DNA of 33,476 nucleotides from UBA6065 sp038063975 (GTDB lineage Bacteria > Patescibacteriota > Minisyncoccia > Phycocordibacterales > UBA6065), in contig JBBTTY010000028.1 of NCBI GenBank assembly GCA_038063975.1, positions 1 to 33,476 on the forward strand. Direction: 5' to 3'. This document shows positions 1 to 7,640 of this stretch, in pieces (the first letter of the stretch is position 1; the number at the start of each line of letters is the position of its first letter). A program made the position numbers and the translations under genes. A model generated the notes under the pieces. The model did not search any database and was not told the DNA's origin. It saw only the letters and a program-made list of their open reading frames with translations.

Positions 1-61
1 CCTTGAGAGACTCCGAAGTTGTTCCGTAAGAAAGATTTCCTACGTATAGTTTCTTAGCCAT
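1..61 (-). CDS. RRM-type RNA-binding protein, N-terminal fragment
   Basis: Only the first 20 codons lie in the window; the gene runs off the left edge. The reverse complement reads MAKKLYVGNLSYGTTSES, which carries the RNP-2 motif (LYVGNLS) that opens a bacterial single-RRM protein. Such proteins bind single-stranded RNA and are often cold-responsive. There is no Shine-Dalgarno sequence just before the ATG. The 120 bp upstream, as far as truB, holds a TATAAT on this strand at 155-160, which would give a leader of about 90 nt, but it has no well-spaced -35 box. Confidence 0.75.
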   Translation of the reverse strand, partial: MAKKLYVGNLSYGTTSESLK

Positions 62-182
62 TGTGTATTTTGATACTTATAACTATCGTCCGACCCCTCT
101 TTGGCCAAGAATTGCTCCTTTACCTCCGAGAACTAACGACTTGTCAAGTGTAACATTATAGGTTGTATATAGTCAAATATTT

Positions 183-965
183 TTACTTTATACCATATTC
201 CCCCACTCTGGTGCGTAGAATCGAAATGGTGATTGCGCCAGTTTTCAAATTTACACCTAAATCTGAAACCAATTGTCTGACATAAAAACCACTACCAGAA
301 GTGACTTTGACTTTATAAATAAGAAATTTTTCTGGTGCATTACTTTCAAAATGTCTATCCCAAAGTTTCAAAATTTCTTTTTGTCTGAAATCTCCTACAA
401 CCGCATTTATTCCTTCTTCTATGTATTTTTTAAAATCTACTGATGATATCTCTCGAGAACTCACAAATTCTATATTTTTCACTTCAACTTCATGTTCTGG
501 CATGACCACAGTATCCAACTTATCTTTACGTGCTAGATCAAATAGAGGTACACCTCCGACGACTTTCGAAGAATATGCTGGATATTTTTGCATGAATTTT
601 CCCTCGTATTTTTTGAGAGCTTTTTTTATTTCTTTTTCACCAAATATCTTTAAGCCCCCTATTTCTTTTGTCTTCGTAATTTTTCCCAAAATATCATAAG
701 TGTCTGTTTCTATTCCTAAAACAAATTCAAATTCATAATCTTTATCGAGTCTTGTGTAGGCTTCGCGTTCTTTGTTTTTCTCACCGGCAAGCACTATCAA
801 AACACCTTCGGCCATAGGATCTAATCTGCCAGCATAAGTCATTTTTACACCTTTGTATTCTGGACGTATAGCCACATAACGCTCTATGGTCTGCAGAGGT
901 GTCTCGCTCTTTTTTTTATAGAGATTGAGCACCTGATCAAATTTGCCTGCGAGTTCTCTGGCCAT
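183..965 (-). CDS. truB: tRNA pseudouridine(55) synthase TruB
   Basis: Converts U55 of the tRNA T-loop to pseudouridine. The family signature YAGRLDPMAEGVLIVL sits near residues 44-59, with the catalytic aspartate at D49. At 260 aa it is shorter than many TruB proteins (about 300 aa), which fits absence of a C-terminal PUA-like domain; that trimming is common in reduced genomes. The ATG at 965 leaves a 50 bp divergent gap to the exonuclease gene on the other strand. In many bacteria truB lies near infB and rbfA; here those genes are about 30 kb away. Confidence 0.93.
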   Translation of the reverse strand: MARELAGKFDQVLNLYKKKSETPLQTIERYVAIRPEYKGVKMTYAGRLDPMAEGVLIVLAGEKNKEREAYTRLDKDYEFEFVLGIETDTYDILGKITKTKEIGGLKIFGEKEIKKALKKYEGKFMQKYPAYSSKVVGGVPLFDLARKDKLDTVVMPEHEVEVKNIEFVSSREISSVDFKKYIEEGINAVVGDFRQKEILKLWDRHFESNAPEKFLIYKVKVTSGSGFYVRQLVSDLGVNLKTGAITISILRTRVGEYGIK

Positions 966-1015
966 AACTCTATGCTACAATGCTTCCATGCTTTTCGAAA
1001 GCTTTGGTAAATAAA

Positions 1016-1591
1016 ATGAAAAAAATCGTCCTCGATGTAGAGACCAGAAATATTTTTCAAGACGTGAGTTCGAATGATCCGCGAGAGCTCGATATATCAG
1101 TCGTCTGCCTATACGACTATGAAACCGATTCGTATCAGAGCTTCCTCCAAGAAGATTTCGGCAAGCTCTGGCCGATACTAGAGAGAGCAGATATACTCAT
1201 CACATACAATGGCGACCATTTTGACATACCTCTGCTCGGCAAATACTATCCTGGCGATCTGGCAAAAATAAAAAGTCTCGATCTCCTAAAAGAAGTGAAA
1301 AAAACTCTCGGCTTTCGTTTGAAACTCGATTCGATTGCTTCTGCAACTCTGGGTTATAACAAGTCAGGTCACGGATTGGAAGCTGTCACCTGGTGGAAAA
1401 ACGGTGAAATAGAAAAAATCATTAAATATTGTAAAGACGACGTCAAGGTAACAAAAGAAATTTACGATTACGCTCTGAAAAACAATCAGCTCAAATATAA
1501 AGACGGTTCGAATGTAAAAGATATAAAACTAGATACAAAAAATTGGGAAAAGAAAAATGACAGTTCTATGACTTTCAGCTTGGGGTTTTAA
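1016..1591 (+). CDS. DEDD-family 3'-5' exonuclease (RNase H-like, YprB type)
   Basis: A 191-aa protein with the three exonuclease motifs in order: D7-x-E9 in IVLDVET, YNGDHFD in the middle, and YCKDDVKVTKEIYDY near the end (Y-x3-D). This pattern matches DnaQ-like predicted exonucleases of the YprB/RNase_H_2 group, so it probably trims single-stranded DNA or RNA 3' ends using two metal ions. The frame is open from 980, but the ATG at 1016 is preferred because the family begins at the MKKIVLDVET strand. Its TAA stop (1589-1591) is the first three bases of the long inverted repeat that follows. Confidence 0.8.
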   Translation: MKKIVLDVETRNIFQDVSSNDPRELDISVVCLYDYETDSYQSFLQEDFGKLWPILERADILITYNGDHFDIPLLGKYYPGDLAKIKSLDLLKEVKKTLGFRLKLDSIASATLGYNKSGHGLEAVTWWKNGEIEKIIKYCKDDVKVTKEIYDYALKNNQLKYKDGSNVKDIKLDTKNWEKKNDSSMTFSLGF

Positions 1592-1717
1592 TATAAAACG
1601 GAGGAAAATAGTATTGAGCGAGGACTTTCGGAGCACGACGGTGCGAGAATGAGATGGCCAGCCAGTAGGCTGGAACATCGTGCCGAGCGAGATGCTATTT
1701 TCCTCCGTTTTATATTA
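1589..1717 (+). repeat. Nested inverted repeat with structured core, copy A
   Basis: Perfect 23-bp arms (1589-1611 and 1695-1717) enclose an 83-nt core. The core, on the + strand, contains CTTTCGGAG, a small GCAC/GTGC hairpin, CGAGAATGAGA, and a CCAGCC-AGTA-GGCTGG hairpin flanked by GATG/CATC. The left arm starts at the exonuclease stop codon; the right arm contains the last codons and stop of the convergent peroxiredoxin gene. There is no T-run, so it is not a simple intrinsic terminator. Copies B (11215) and C (21608) share the core but not the arms; D (26728) is a more distant relative. I do not recognise the family. Confidence 0.85.
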
Positions 1718-2195
1718 CTAGTTTCCGCAAATCCGATATGACTTTTTCTGCGTGCCCCAGAGATTTTACGTGCGAATATATCTGCCTGACCTTGCCCTCT
1801 CTGTCAATCAAAAAAGTCGTCCGCTCTATGCCTTCTATTTTCGCACCGAACATACTTTTTTCTCGCCAGACGTCATAGAGACGAGAGACTCCACCCTGAG
1901 AATCTGAAAGCAAAGTGAAATTGAGGCTCTCGGCCTGGCAGAATTTTTTGTGGGATTTGACATCATCGGCAGAGACACCAAGCACCACTATTCCTAGGTC
2001 ATCTAGTTCATACTGATGATCGCGAAACTCTTGAGCTTCCAGAGTACATCCGGCTGTCATGTCTTTCGGATAAAAATATAGAATGACAAAACTACCTCTG
2101 TAATCCGAAAGAGACCTCATTTTTCCGTCCTCATCACGCAGAGTGAACTCCGGCGCCGGATTTCCGAGCATAGACATTTGAATAAGCGATTTCAT
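1710..2195 (-). CDS. bcp: Thiol peroxidase, PrxQ/BCP-type peroxiredoxin
   Basis: Reduces hydrogen peroxide and organic peroxides using thioredoxin-like electron donors. The active-site motif P-x3-T-x2-C is visible (P43, T47, C50 in YPKDMTAGC). The resolving cysteine that many BCP proteins have five residues later is missing (Q55); instead C87 lies 37 residues downstream, the spacing of the class of PrxQ whose resolving cysteine is in helix alpha-3. The length (161 aa) is normal. Alternative starts at M7 or M9 would remove a few non-conserved residues. The stop codon lies inside inverted repeat A, shared with the convergent exonuclease gene. Divergent from the DsbA-like gene, a neighbouring thiol-redox function. 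Confidence 0.9.
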   Translation of the reverse strand: MKSLIQMSMLGNPAPEFTLRDEDGKMRSLSDYRGSFVILYFYPKDMTAGCTLEAQEFRDHQYELDDLGIVVLGVSADDVKSHKKFCQAESLNFTLLSDSQGGVSRLYDVWREKSMFGAKIEGIERTTFLIDREGKVRQIYSHVKSLGHAEKVISDLRKLVI

Positions 2196-2236
2196 GATAT
2201 AATTTCTTCTGTCTTAAAAAGTAGAATTACCAGATC

Positions 2237-2244
2237 ATTATACT
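2237..2244. promoter_or_regulatory. Overlapping divergent -10 boxes (bcp / dsbA-like)
   Basis: The 61-bp divergent gap holds TATAAT on the minus strand (2242-2237) facing the peroxiredoxin gene and TATACT on the plus strand (2239-2244) facing the DsbA-like gene. The two overlap by four bases, so RNA polymerase could probably occupy only one at a time. Neither has a good -35 hexamer. The plus-strand box is 12 nt from the ATG, which predicts an almost leaderless mRNA. Confidence 0.35.
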
Positions 2245-2256
2245 AGATTAATCTTT

Positions 2257-2964
2257 ATGAATGAACCCAATCAATCTTCTTTGCAGTCTATTTCCATACC
2301 GGTCGCCATCATGGTCGCCGGCGCTCTCATAGCGGGGGGTATTTATTTTAGCGGTAGAGGAAATCAGGCAGCAGTAGTAAATAATGCGAATACTGCGACC
2401 GTATTCAACGCCAATAACATAAAGCCTATAAGCACTGCTGACCACGTTTTGGGCAATCCGAAAGCCGATATCGTCATCATAGAATACTCAGACATCGAAT
2501 GTCCTTTCTGCAAGCAATTTCATGCTACTCTTCACCAACTGATGAACGAATACGGCACCCAGGGTAAATTAGCGTGGGTATATCGTCATTTTCCTGTTCA
2601 CACGAATTCAATAAAGGAAGGCGAAGCAGTAGAATGTGCGGCTGAAATCGGCGGCAATGATGCATTCTGGAAATACACTGACAAGATATTCGAAATCACC
2701 ACTTCAAATAATGGGCTGGACTTGGCAGAGCTTCCCGTCATAGCGGAAGAAATCGGACTTGATGTTGTGCGTTTCAACGCCTGCCTGTCGAGCGAGAAAT
2801 ACAAATCAAAAATCGAGAAAGACAGGGCCGATGTCACGGCAGCTGGCGCCCAAGGCACTCCTTATAGCGTCATATTCACCAAAGGCGACAGGATTCCCCT
2901 CAATCAAGGCGCCCTCCCCTACAATGATATGAAAACTATTATTGATACTATATTGAAGAATTAA
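2257..2964 (+). CDS. Membrane-anchored DsbA-like thioredoxin-fold protein
   Basis: A 235-aa protein with one N-terminal membrane segment (about residues 13-31), a low-complexity linker rich in N, A and T, and then a DsbA-type thioredoxin fold. The active site is C82-P-F-C85, and the cis-proline loop is QGTPYSVIF near residue 210. It should act outside the membrane, oxidising or isomerising disulfides in exported proteins. No DsbB or VKOR partner is visible in the window. It is divergent from the PrxQ gene with overlapping -10 boxes, so the two may be regulated together. Confidence 0.85.
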   Translation: MNEPNQSSLQSISIPVAIMVAGALIAGGIYFSGRGNQAAVVNNANTATVFNANNIKPISTADHVLGNPKADIVIIEYSDIECPFCKQFHATLHQLMNEYGTQGKLAWVYRHFPVHTNSIKEGEAVECAAEIGGNDAFWKYTDKIFEITTSNNGLDLAELPVIAEEIGLDVVRFNACLSSEKYKSKIEKDRADVTAAGAQGTPYSVIFTKGDRIPLNQGALPYNDMKTIIDTILKN

Positions 2965-2996
2965 AAGAGGTGGATTTGTATTTATCTGGCATCATA

Positions 2997-4631
2997 CTAT
3001 TTGACTATATCAGAAAGATGTTTCCAAATAGCATACATTGCGTATGTATCAAGCTCGCAATATTCAAGCATTGATTGTTTTAATTCTTCCTTTTTGGCTT
3101 CTACCATATCTTCTGTAACTAATTTATTCCAGGTATTCATAGCCTCTGAGCCGTTACTAATATCAAGCTCTTTATAAGAGAGTTTTGGACATAAAACATT
3201 GAGTATTTTTTTAATTGAAGCCCTTCCGTGAAAATCTGGATGTACATGTAATTGTTTAGAAAATATTTTCATCAAATCAAAAATTCTAGAATTTACACCT
3301 TGAATAAAGTCTGCATATTCTGGTAATCGTATGGCTAGATGTTTATTGATATGCGATTCTTCAAAGGTTCTATTCCACACAATAATACTTCCGGATTTTC
3401 CTATTTTCTTTTTGAGATCAGTCACAAATAGTGGCGAAGGGTCATTCTTTTCAATATAGAAAAAAGGTTCCATATGTTCAGGTTCGGCACCTTTCTCGGC
3501 AGATTCTTTTGTCAACACATGAAGAGAGTATTGAAATGGGATATGTTGATATGGTTTATATCCGTTAAATCTTGGTATTGCCGGATTAAAAGACTCATAA
3601 TCAAGAAAATACAAAGGAAACTGTAATTTTGCAAATTCTTGACGTATTAATTTATGATTTATATCAGCTTTCTCGTCACCGGGTTTTAACCTCAATGAGC
3701 AGTTGTGCACGTCTGCCTGTTTTTGCATTTTTGGACTAAGTTCAAAGTCATCTGGAATATTCTTGATATCATATACCCCCAAATTTATCAATTCATGCAA
3801 TTTATTACTTCTAATACGAATCAGATCATGAACGCTGTATTTTAGAAGCTCATCGTCTTTTAAAATTTTTCTATTATGTTCGGCAAAGGTCGTGCAATGT
3901 TTTGACCTGCCTTCATAAATACAACGACACGGACCAGACGGCTCTTTAGGAGAACTAAGCAAATTGATCATAATTTCTATTCCCTCTTTAACATGCAACG
4001 ATATTTCTTCTACATAAATAGTTACGTCTTCAAAGACAAAAAGTTTCTGAAGATCAACTTCCCCTGCAAGAGTGTAGTTTTTGTTCAGACGAATGAGATA
4101 AGCCTTAACAACTTTATATCCGACTTTGCGGGCTAGATAAACTTGAAATGCAAGATCATAGAGATGGTGGTCTTTGAGTAATTTATTTTTATACTTTTCA
4201 AGTGCTTTTGGATCCTTGAAATCAACTATCCGATCACCATCATCCGATTCATCTTCAGTTTCTTGTTCCAGTTTAGAACTACTGGATGCTTTAACCTCAT
4301 ATAAGGATAACTCACCATTTTTACCTCGTTTTAATATGTCCACTGCCGCAAATAATATGCCATCAGAAAATGATGCCTGAAAAAGCGTCTCTGTATGATC
4401 TTTTAAAAGCTCTTTAGTTTGTTTGAGGGATTCATCACCACGACTCTCAACAAGTACACCACCAGGAAATCGCTCACGTGCTTTCTTTTCAACTGAATTT
4501 CCCGCTTCAACTAGATGTTTTTCAAAATCAGAAAGAGGTAATGCAAAGTATATCTCCGGTTTCCATTTCTTCATCCAGGCGTTATGCGGACATTCTCGCC
4601 ATAATACATAATCGGATTTTGTGATGATCAT
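2997..4631 (-). CDS. DUF2779 protein: Cas4/RecB-like nuclease fused to DEDD exonuclease domain
   Basis: A 544-aa two-nuclease protein. The N-terminal half resembles Cas4/RecB-like PD-(D/E)XK nucleases: D98, then E112-V-K114, then a Q163-x-x-Y-like motif. It has one early cysteine (C14) and a C235-x-C237-x8-C246 cluster, the layout of the iron-sulfur cluster in Cas4 and AddB. The C-terminal half has an RNase H/DEDD fold: D344-x-E346 in YFLDYES and a final YCELDTYAMYAIW (Y-x3-D). This arrangement fits the DUF2779 family; the precise substrate is unknown. The start lies 5 nt after the RelE-like toxin stop, so it is probably co-transcribed with the toxin-antitoxin pair, which suggests a defence or mobile-element role (inference). 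Confidence 0.8.
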   Translation of the reverse strand: MIITKSDYVLWRECPHNAWMKKWKPEIYFALPLSDFEKHLVEAGNSVEKKARERFPGGVLVESRGDESLKQTKELLKDHTETLFQASFSDGILFAAVDILKRGKNGELSLYEVKASSSSKLEQETEDESDDGDRIVDFKDPKALEKYKNKLLKDHHLYDLAFQVYLARKVGYKVVKAYLIRLNKNYTLAGEVDLQKLFVFEDVTIYVEEISLHVKEGIEIMINLLSSPKEPSGPCRCIYEGRSKHCTTFAEHNRKILKDDELLKYSVHDLIRIRSNKLHELINLGVYDIKNIPDDFELSPKMQKQADVHNCSLRLKPGDEKADINHKLIRQEFAKLQFPLYFLDYESFNPAIPRFNGYKPYQHIPFQYSLHVLTKESAEKGAEPEHMEPFFYIEKNDPSPLFVTDLKKKIGKSGSIIVWNRTFEESHINKHLAIRLPEYADFIQGVNSRIFDLMKIFSKQLHVHPDFHGRASIKKILNVLCPKLSYKELDISNGSEAMNTWNKLVTEDMVEAKKEELKQSMLEYCELDTYAMYAIWKHLSDIVK

Positions 4632-4636
4632 GTATT

Positions 4637-4891
4637 TTAATATAAATTGCTGTGATTATCGATATTCAAAAAACGAATTCCATTCTCTCTCACCTCATAT
4701 ATCGCTCTCAAATCTCCCGTTATATTGATACTCCTGCATCCAAAGTACTTTCCGTGAAGATTATGATTATTTAATTCCGGAGAAAATGAATCGGCTATAA
4801 ATAGCTTTAATTTCTCATTGAATTTATATTGAAGCTTGGTTGGCAATTTTTTGTACTGCTTCTTAAAGTTTTTATGCAAATCAACAAGCAT
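4637..4891 (-). CDS. RelE/YafQ-family toxin (mRNA interferase)
   Basis: An 84-aa protein with the compact RelE fold signature: an N-terminal FKKQYKKLP helix, the basic strand GDLRAIYEV, and the family ending in IDNHSNLY (compare the usual THSxLY). RelE-like toxins cut mRNA in the ribosomal A-site. It follows the antitoxin gene by 12 nt and precedes the DUF2779 nuclease by 5 nt on the same strand, so the three look like one operon. The exact sub-family (RelE, YafQ or HigB) cannot be settled by eye. Confidence 0.85.
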   Translation of the reverse strand: MLVDLHKNFKKQYKKLPTKLQYKFNEKLKLFIADSFSPELNNHNLHGKYFGCRSINITGDLRAIYEVRENGIRFLNIDNHSNLY

Positions 4892-4903
4892 GATGGCTTT
4901 ATG

Positions 4904-5176
4904 TTATGATCTCAAACTCTTGATCATATCTTCCGCTGTGTAAAAAGGTCCTATAATATTCTTGTTAGCGCGAGAATCAGTCAACAGCTTATTAAGAATT
5001 TTTTGTGTTCTTTTATTGGGCATCGGATGATCAGTAAACGTTACTCTACGCTCGGAAATAAATTCCTTTATATAACTATTTACAATTGCGTTCAAAGACA
5101 CACCCAGAGTATGGGCTGTTTCCTGGGCCTTTCCTTTGAGAGATTTGTCGATTTTGATACTCAACATAGTTTGCAT
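4904..5176 (-). CDS. RelB/DinJ-family antitoxin
   Basis: A 90-aa protein with an N-terminal ribbon-helix-helix DNA-binding region (LSIKIDKSLKGKAQE, then LGVSLNAIVNSYIKEF), as in RelB/DinJ antitoxins. The C-terminal half (about residues 45-90) would wrap and neutralise the toxin encoded next. Proteins of this type repress their own promoter together with the toxin; an AT-rich imperfect palindrome lies 22 bp upstream of the start. The start is ATG at 5176; a second ATG three codons later is also possible. Confidence 0.85.
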   Translation of the reverse strand: MQTMLSIKIDKSLKGKAQETAHTLGVSLNAIVNSYIKEFISERRVTFTDHPMPNKRTQKILNKLLTDSRANKNIIGPFYTAEDMIKSLRS

Positions 5177-5198
5177 GACAATGTAATAAAATAATAAT

Positions 5199-5220
5199 AT
5201 CTAAAGTATATATATTAGAT
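5199..5220. promoter_or_regulatory. Putative toxin-antitoxin operator palindrome
   Basis: ATCTAA (5199-5204) and TTAGAT (5215-5220) form an inverted repeat around an AT-only centre, 22-44 bp upstream of the antitoxin start. Ribbon-helix-helix antitoxins typically bind such palindromes over their own promoter. The assignment rests on position and symmetry alone. Confidence 0.4.
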
Positions 5221-5262
5221 TGATTTAGTCAAGACTCTCGTAATTTTAACACGAATACCACA

Positions 5263-6306
5263 TCACAATGACGTAACCTCCTTGTTTTGATCATCCAGAA
5301 TTATCAGTTTGTAAATTTCGATAAGGGCGGAAAACAAGGCGATGACTAATGGTCCGAGGAAGAGTCCGATCGGTCCGAAAAATATAATGCCACCGATAAC
5401 GGAAAGCATGACAAAGAGAGGATGGACAGTAAAACCCCTGCCCACAACTATAGGCATGAGGATATTGTCGACTAGACCGACTACAATTATTCCCCAGATA
5501 CCGAGCCCTATAGCCGCTCCGAGTTTATCTATGAGGAAGAGATATAACACTGCTGGAATAATAGTCAGTCCTGCGCCAATACCAGGTAGGAGAGATACGA
5601 CCGACGTGAGCATACCCCACAAGAGAGCGTGCTCGACACCAAAAACATAGAAACCGAGAGTGGCCAAAATTCCTTTTATGAGAGATGTGAGGAGCGAGCC
5701 GCGCACGACCGAGTTGACCGCCCTCTCAATTTTATCAATTATTTGTTGATCATAAGTATCGGCTAGAGGTGAAATATCCATAATTGTTTTCTTCATACGC
5801 TTGCCATCGCGCAGTATATAAAACAAAGTGATAAGAACGATGAACAATCCCAGAGCGATTGACGCTGTACTGGAAAATATCCTGCCGAAATTATTTACGA
5901 GCGAATCCGCCGCCGATTTCACATAACCGCCGATATCGGGATTCCATGTTGGATATATACTTTGAATGGGCTTTATCACATAAGCCACGAGTAGATTAGC
6001 ATCGCCGAGTCCTCGATCACGCACCGCTGTATAAAAGTTAAAAGATTCGACGGCAATCTGTTCTATGAGAATAGAGAGCGGAACGAGAATGACAATCAGA
6101 ACAAAAAGAACCGTCAGCGTGGCCGTAAGCGTTCTTCGGCCTTTTGTTTTGGCCAGAATCCATCTATCAATCGGACGCACTACAATAGCCGTCATAAAGG
6201 CTAGAGCGACGGGAGCGATAAAAGGTTTGAACAATGCCAGAGTGATGAGAAAAACCGCAATGAGCAATGCCATGAAAAAATAAAGTTGAAGTTTTTTAGT
6301 GTCCAT
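5263..6306 (-). CDS. AI-2E family transporter (PerM/YdiK-like membrane protein)
   Basis: A 347-aa polytopic membrane protein: paired hydrophobic segments at the N-terminus (about residues 8-45 and 58-82), a polar middle section, then a run of segments with the family's typical GVEHALLWGMLTSVVSLLPGIGAG region and the ending IIFFGPIGLFLGPLVIALF. The family is named for autoinducer-2 export, but substrates vary and are mostly unproven; some members are sodium/proton antiporters. Its partner upstream on the same strand is the DUF1761 membrane protein, 25 bp away, so they may share a transcript. Confidence 0.88.
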   Translation of the reverse strand: MDTKKLQLYFFMALLIAVFLITLALFKPFIAPVALAFMTAIVVRPIDRWILAKTKGRRTLTATLTVLFVLIVILVPLSILIEQIAVESFNFYTAVRDRGLGDANLLVAYVIKPIQSIYPTWNPDIGGYVKSAADSLVNNFGRIFSSTASIALGLFIVLITLFYILRDGKRMKKTIMDISPLADTYDQQIIDKIERAVNSVVRGSLLTSLIKGILATLGFYVFGVEHALLWGMLTSVVSLLPGIGAGLTIIPAVLYLFLIDKLGAAIGLGIWGIIVVGLVDNILMPIVVGRGFTVHPLFVMLSVIGGIIFFGPIGLFLGPLVIALFSALIEIYKLIILDDQNKEVTSL

Positions 6307-6331
6307 AGATTTAAGTATACTCTTATTTTAT

Positions 6332-6754
6332 TTATCCAAATATACCTATAATAATTGACATTGCAGCCAAAACAGCCAATTCATGCCCGACTGAAATCAG
6401 AAAAAGGATGAAACTATCGTCGCCGAAACAGTAGTCACCCAATTTCATTGGCACAGCAAAACCAATCCAGAGGAGAAATGCGGAGAGTATGATGCTCCAG
6501 AAACTGACAATGACGAGGGAGTTGAAGAGAACAGCCAAAATAAAAGCAGTGACCAGAGTAGAGATTGTCATACCGATCCAGACTGACGCTTTGGGTTTGT
6601 CTTGTTTTTTATCGTGCGAGTTTTCTTCCGTCTTACTCTTTAACCTCAGCCAAAGTTTGCCAAAGGCCCATGGCGCATACCATACAAAACCGACGATCAT
6701 CCCAGCTATGGTAGCGACAATAATGACCCAATAATTTATATTTTGAAAAAACAT
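6332..6754 (-). CDS. DUF1761 membrane protein
   Basis: A 140-aa protein with about four membrane segments (residues 8-30, 58-76, 78-98 and 115-138). The N-terminus has GFVWYAPWAFGKLWLR, a hallmark of DUF1761, and the C-terminal helix contains the conserved GHELAVLA. The function of the family is unknown. The lysine-rich loop at residues 39-55 is probably cytosolic. It is first in a two-gene run with the AI-2E transporter gene. Confidence 0.8.
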   Translation of the reverse strand: MFFQNINYWVIIVATIAGMIVGFVWYAPWAFGKLWLRLKSKTEENSHDKKQDKPKASVWIGMTISTLVTAFILAVLFNSLVIVSFWSIILSAFLLWIGFAVPMKLGDYCFGDDSFILFLISVGHELAVLAAMSIIIGIFG

Positions 6755-6807
6755 AATCTATGTGTTATTTAATAAGTGTTTATTTTTAGTACTTTTAATA
6801 CTACTGT

Positions 6808-6813
6808 ATTATA
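6808..6813 (-). promoter_or_regulatory. -10 box for the DUF1761 / AI-2E genes
   Basis: A perfect TATAAT on the minus strand lies 53 bp upstream of the DUF1761 start. No convincing -35 hexamer is found at the right spacing. The rest of the 194-bp divergent gap is AT-rich apart from a G-rich stretch (about 6917-6932) just before the response regulator. Confidence 0.35.
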
Positions 6814-6948
6814 CGCTAGACCAACTTTTCATAAAAGGGCTAAAAATATAGGCGAATTTTGAGAGATAAAGAAAAGATAAAGTTTAAAATGAGTAATTCT
6901 TGCAAATTTTGACACGGTGTGGGAGGGTGGGGACATTAAAAAACCCAT

Positions 6949-7632
6949 ATGCGTATTCTCGTTGTAGATGATGACAAAGACATACGCGGTTATTTAAAGG
7001 CCAATCTAGAAGCCGAATGTTTTGCGGTCGATACAGCCGGGGACGGCGAAGAGGGTTCATACCTCGGAAAAAACAAAAGTTACGACGCTATAGTTCTCGA
7101 TAACAATATGCCGCGAAAGAGCGGCATTCGTGTTTGTGCCGATTTGCGAAGCGCCGGAAACACAACGCCTATCATCATGCTCTCTGTAGATTCTGACAGT
7201 GAGCATAAAGCCGAATTGCTCGATACTGGCGCAGATGATTATTTGACCAAACCTTTCTTATACAAAGAACTGCGTTCGAGAATTCGTGCCCTCCTGCGCA
7301 GGCCACGTAAAACAGTACCGTCTATACTACAAGTAGACGATCTCGTCTTAGACAGTTCGCGGCAATTCGTCAAACGTGGCAAAAAGAAAATATATCTCAC
7401 CCGCAAAGAATTTTCCCTACTCGAACATCTCATGAGAAATGAAGGAATGATCGTTTCTCGCGCCAGTATCCTAGAGCACGTCTGGGATGCTGAGATCAGT
7501 GTTTTTTCAAATACAATCGAGGCTCATATATTAAATATCCGAAAAAAGGTAGATGAACGGCCAAAGAAAAAGCTCATATACACCATGCCGGGCCGAGGAT
7601 ATCAGATCAATTGCCGTAACCCCAATTATTAA
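6949..7632 (+). CDS. OmpR/PhoB-family response regulator
   Basis: A 227-aa two-domain regulator. The receiver domain (about residues 1-118) has the acidic patch VDDD at 6-9, phospho-acceptor D51 in VLDNNMP, a serine at the switch position in MLS (79) and K101 in LTKPF. The C-terminal winged-helix domain (about 128-224) matches the OmpR/PhoB trans-activation domain, ending in the wing YTMPGRGYQI. It should bind DNA as a dimer when phosphorylated by the histidine kinase encoded 8 bp downstream. A TTGACA-like -35 (6909-6914) precedes a G-rich spacer. Confidence 0.93.
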   Translation: MRILVVDDDKDIRGYLKANLEAECFAVDTAGDGEEGSYLGKNKSYDAIVLDNNMPRKSGIRVCADLRSAGNTTPIIMLSVDSDSEHKAELLDTGADDYLTKPFLYKELRSRIRALLRRPRKTVPSILQVDDLVLDSSRQFVKRGKKKIYLTRKEFSLLEHLMRNEGMIVSRASILEHVWDAEISVFSNTIEAHILNIRKKVDERPKKKLIYTMPGRGYQINCRNPNY

Positions 7633-7640
7633 CTTACAAT

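Noticed and set aside
1589..1717. Inverted repeats A-E as transposon ends or a CRISPR array
   Set aside because: The arms differ completely between copies, no transposase is nearby, there are no target-site duplications that I can see, and there is no regular repeat-spacer pattern.
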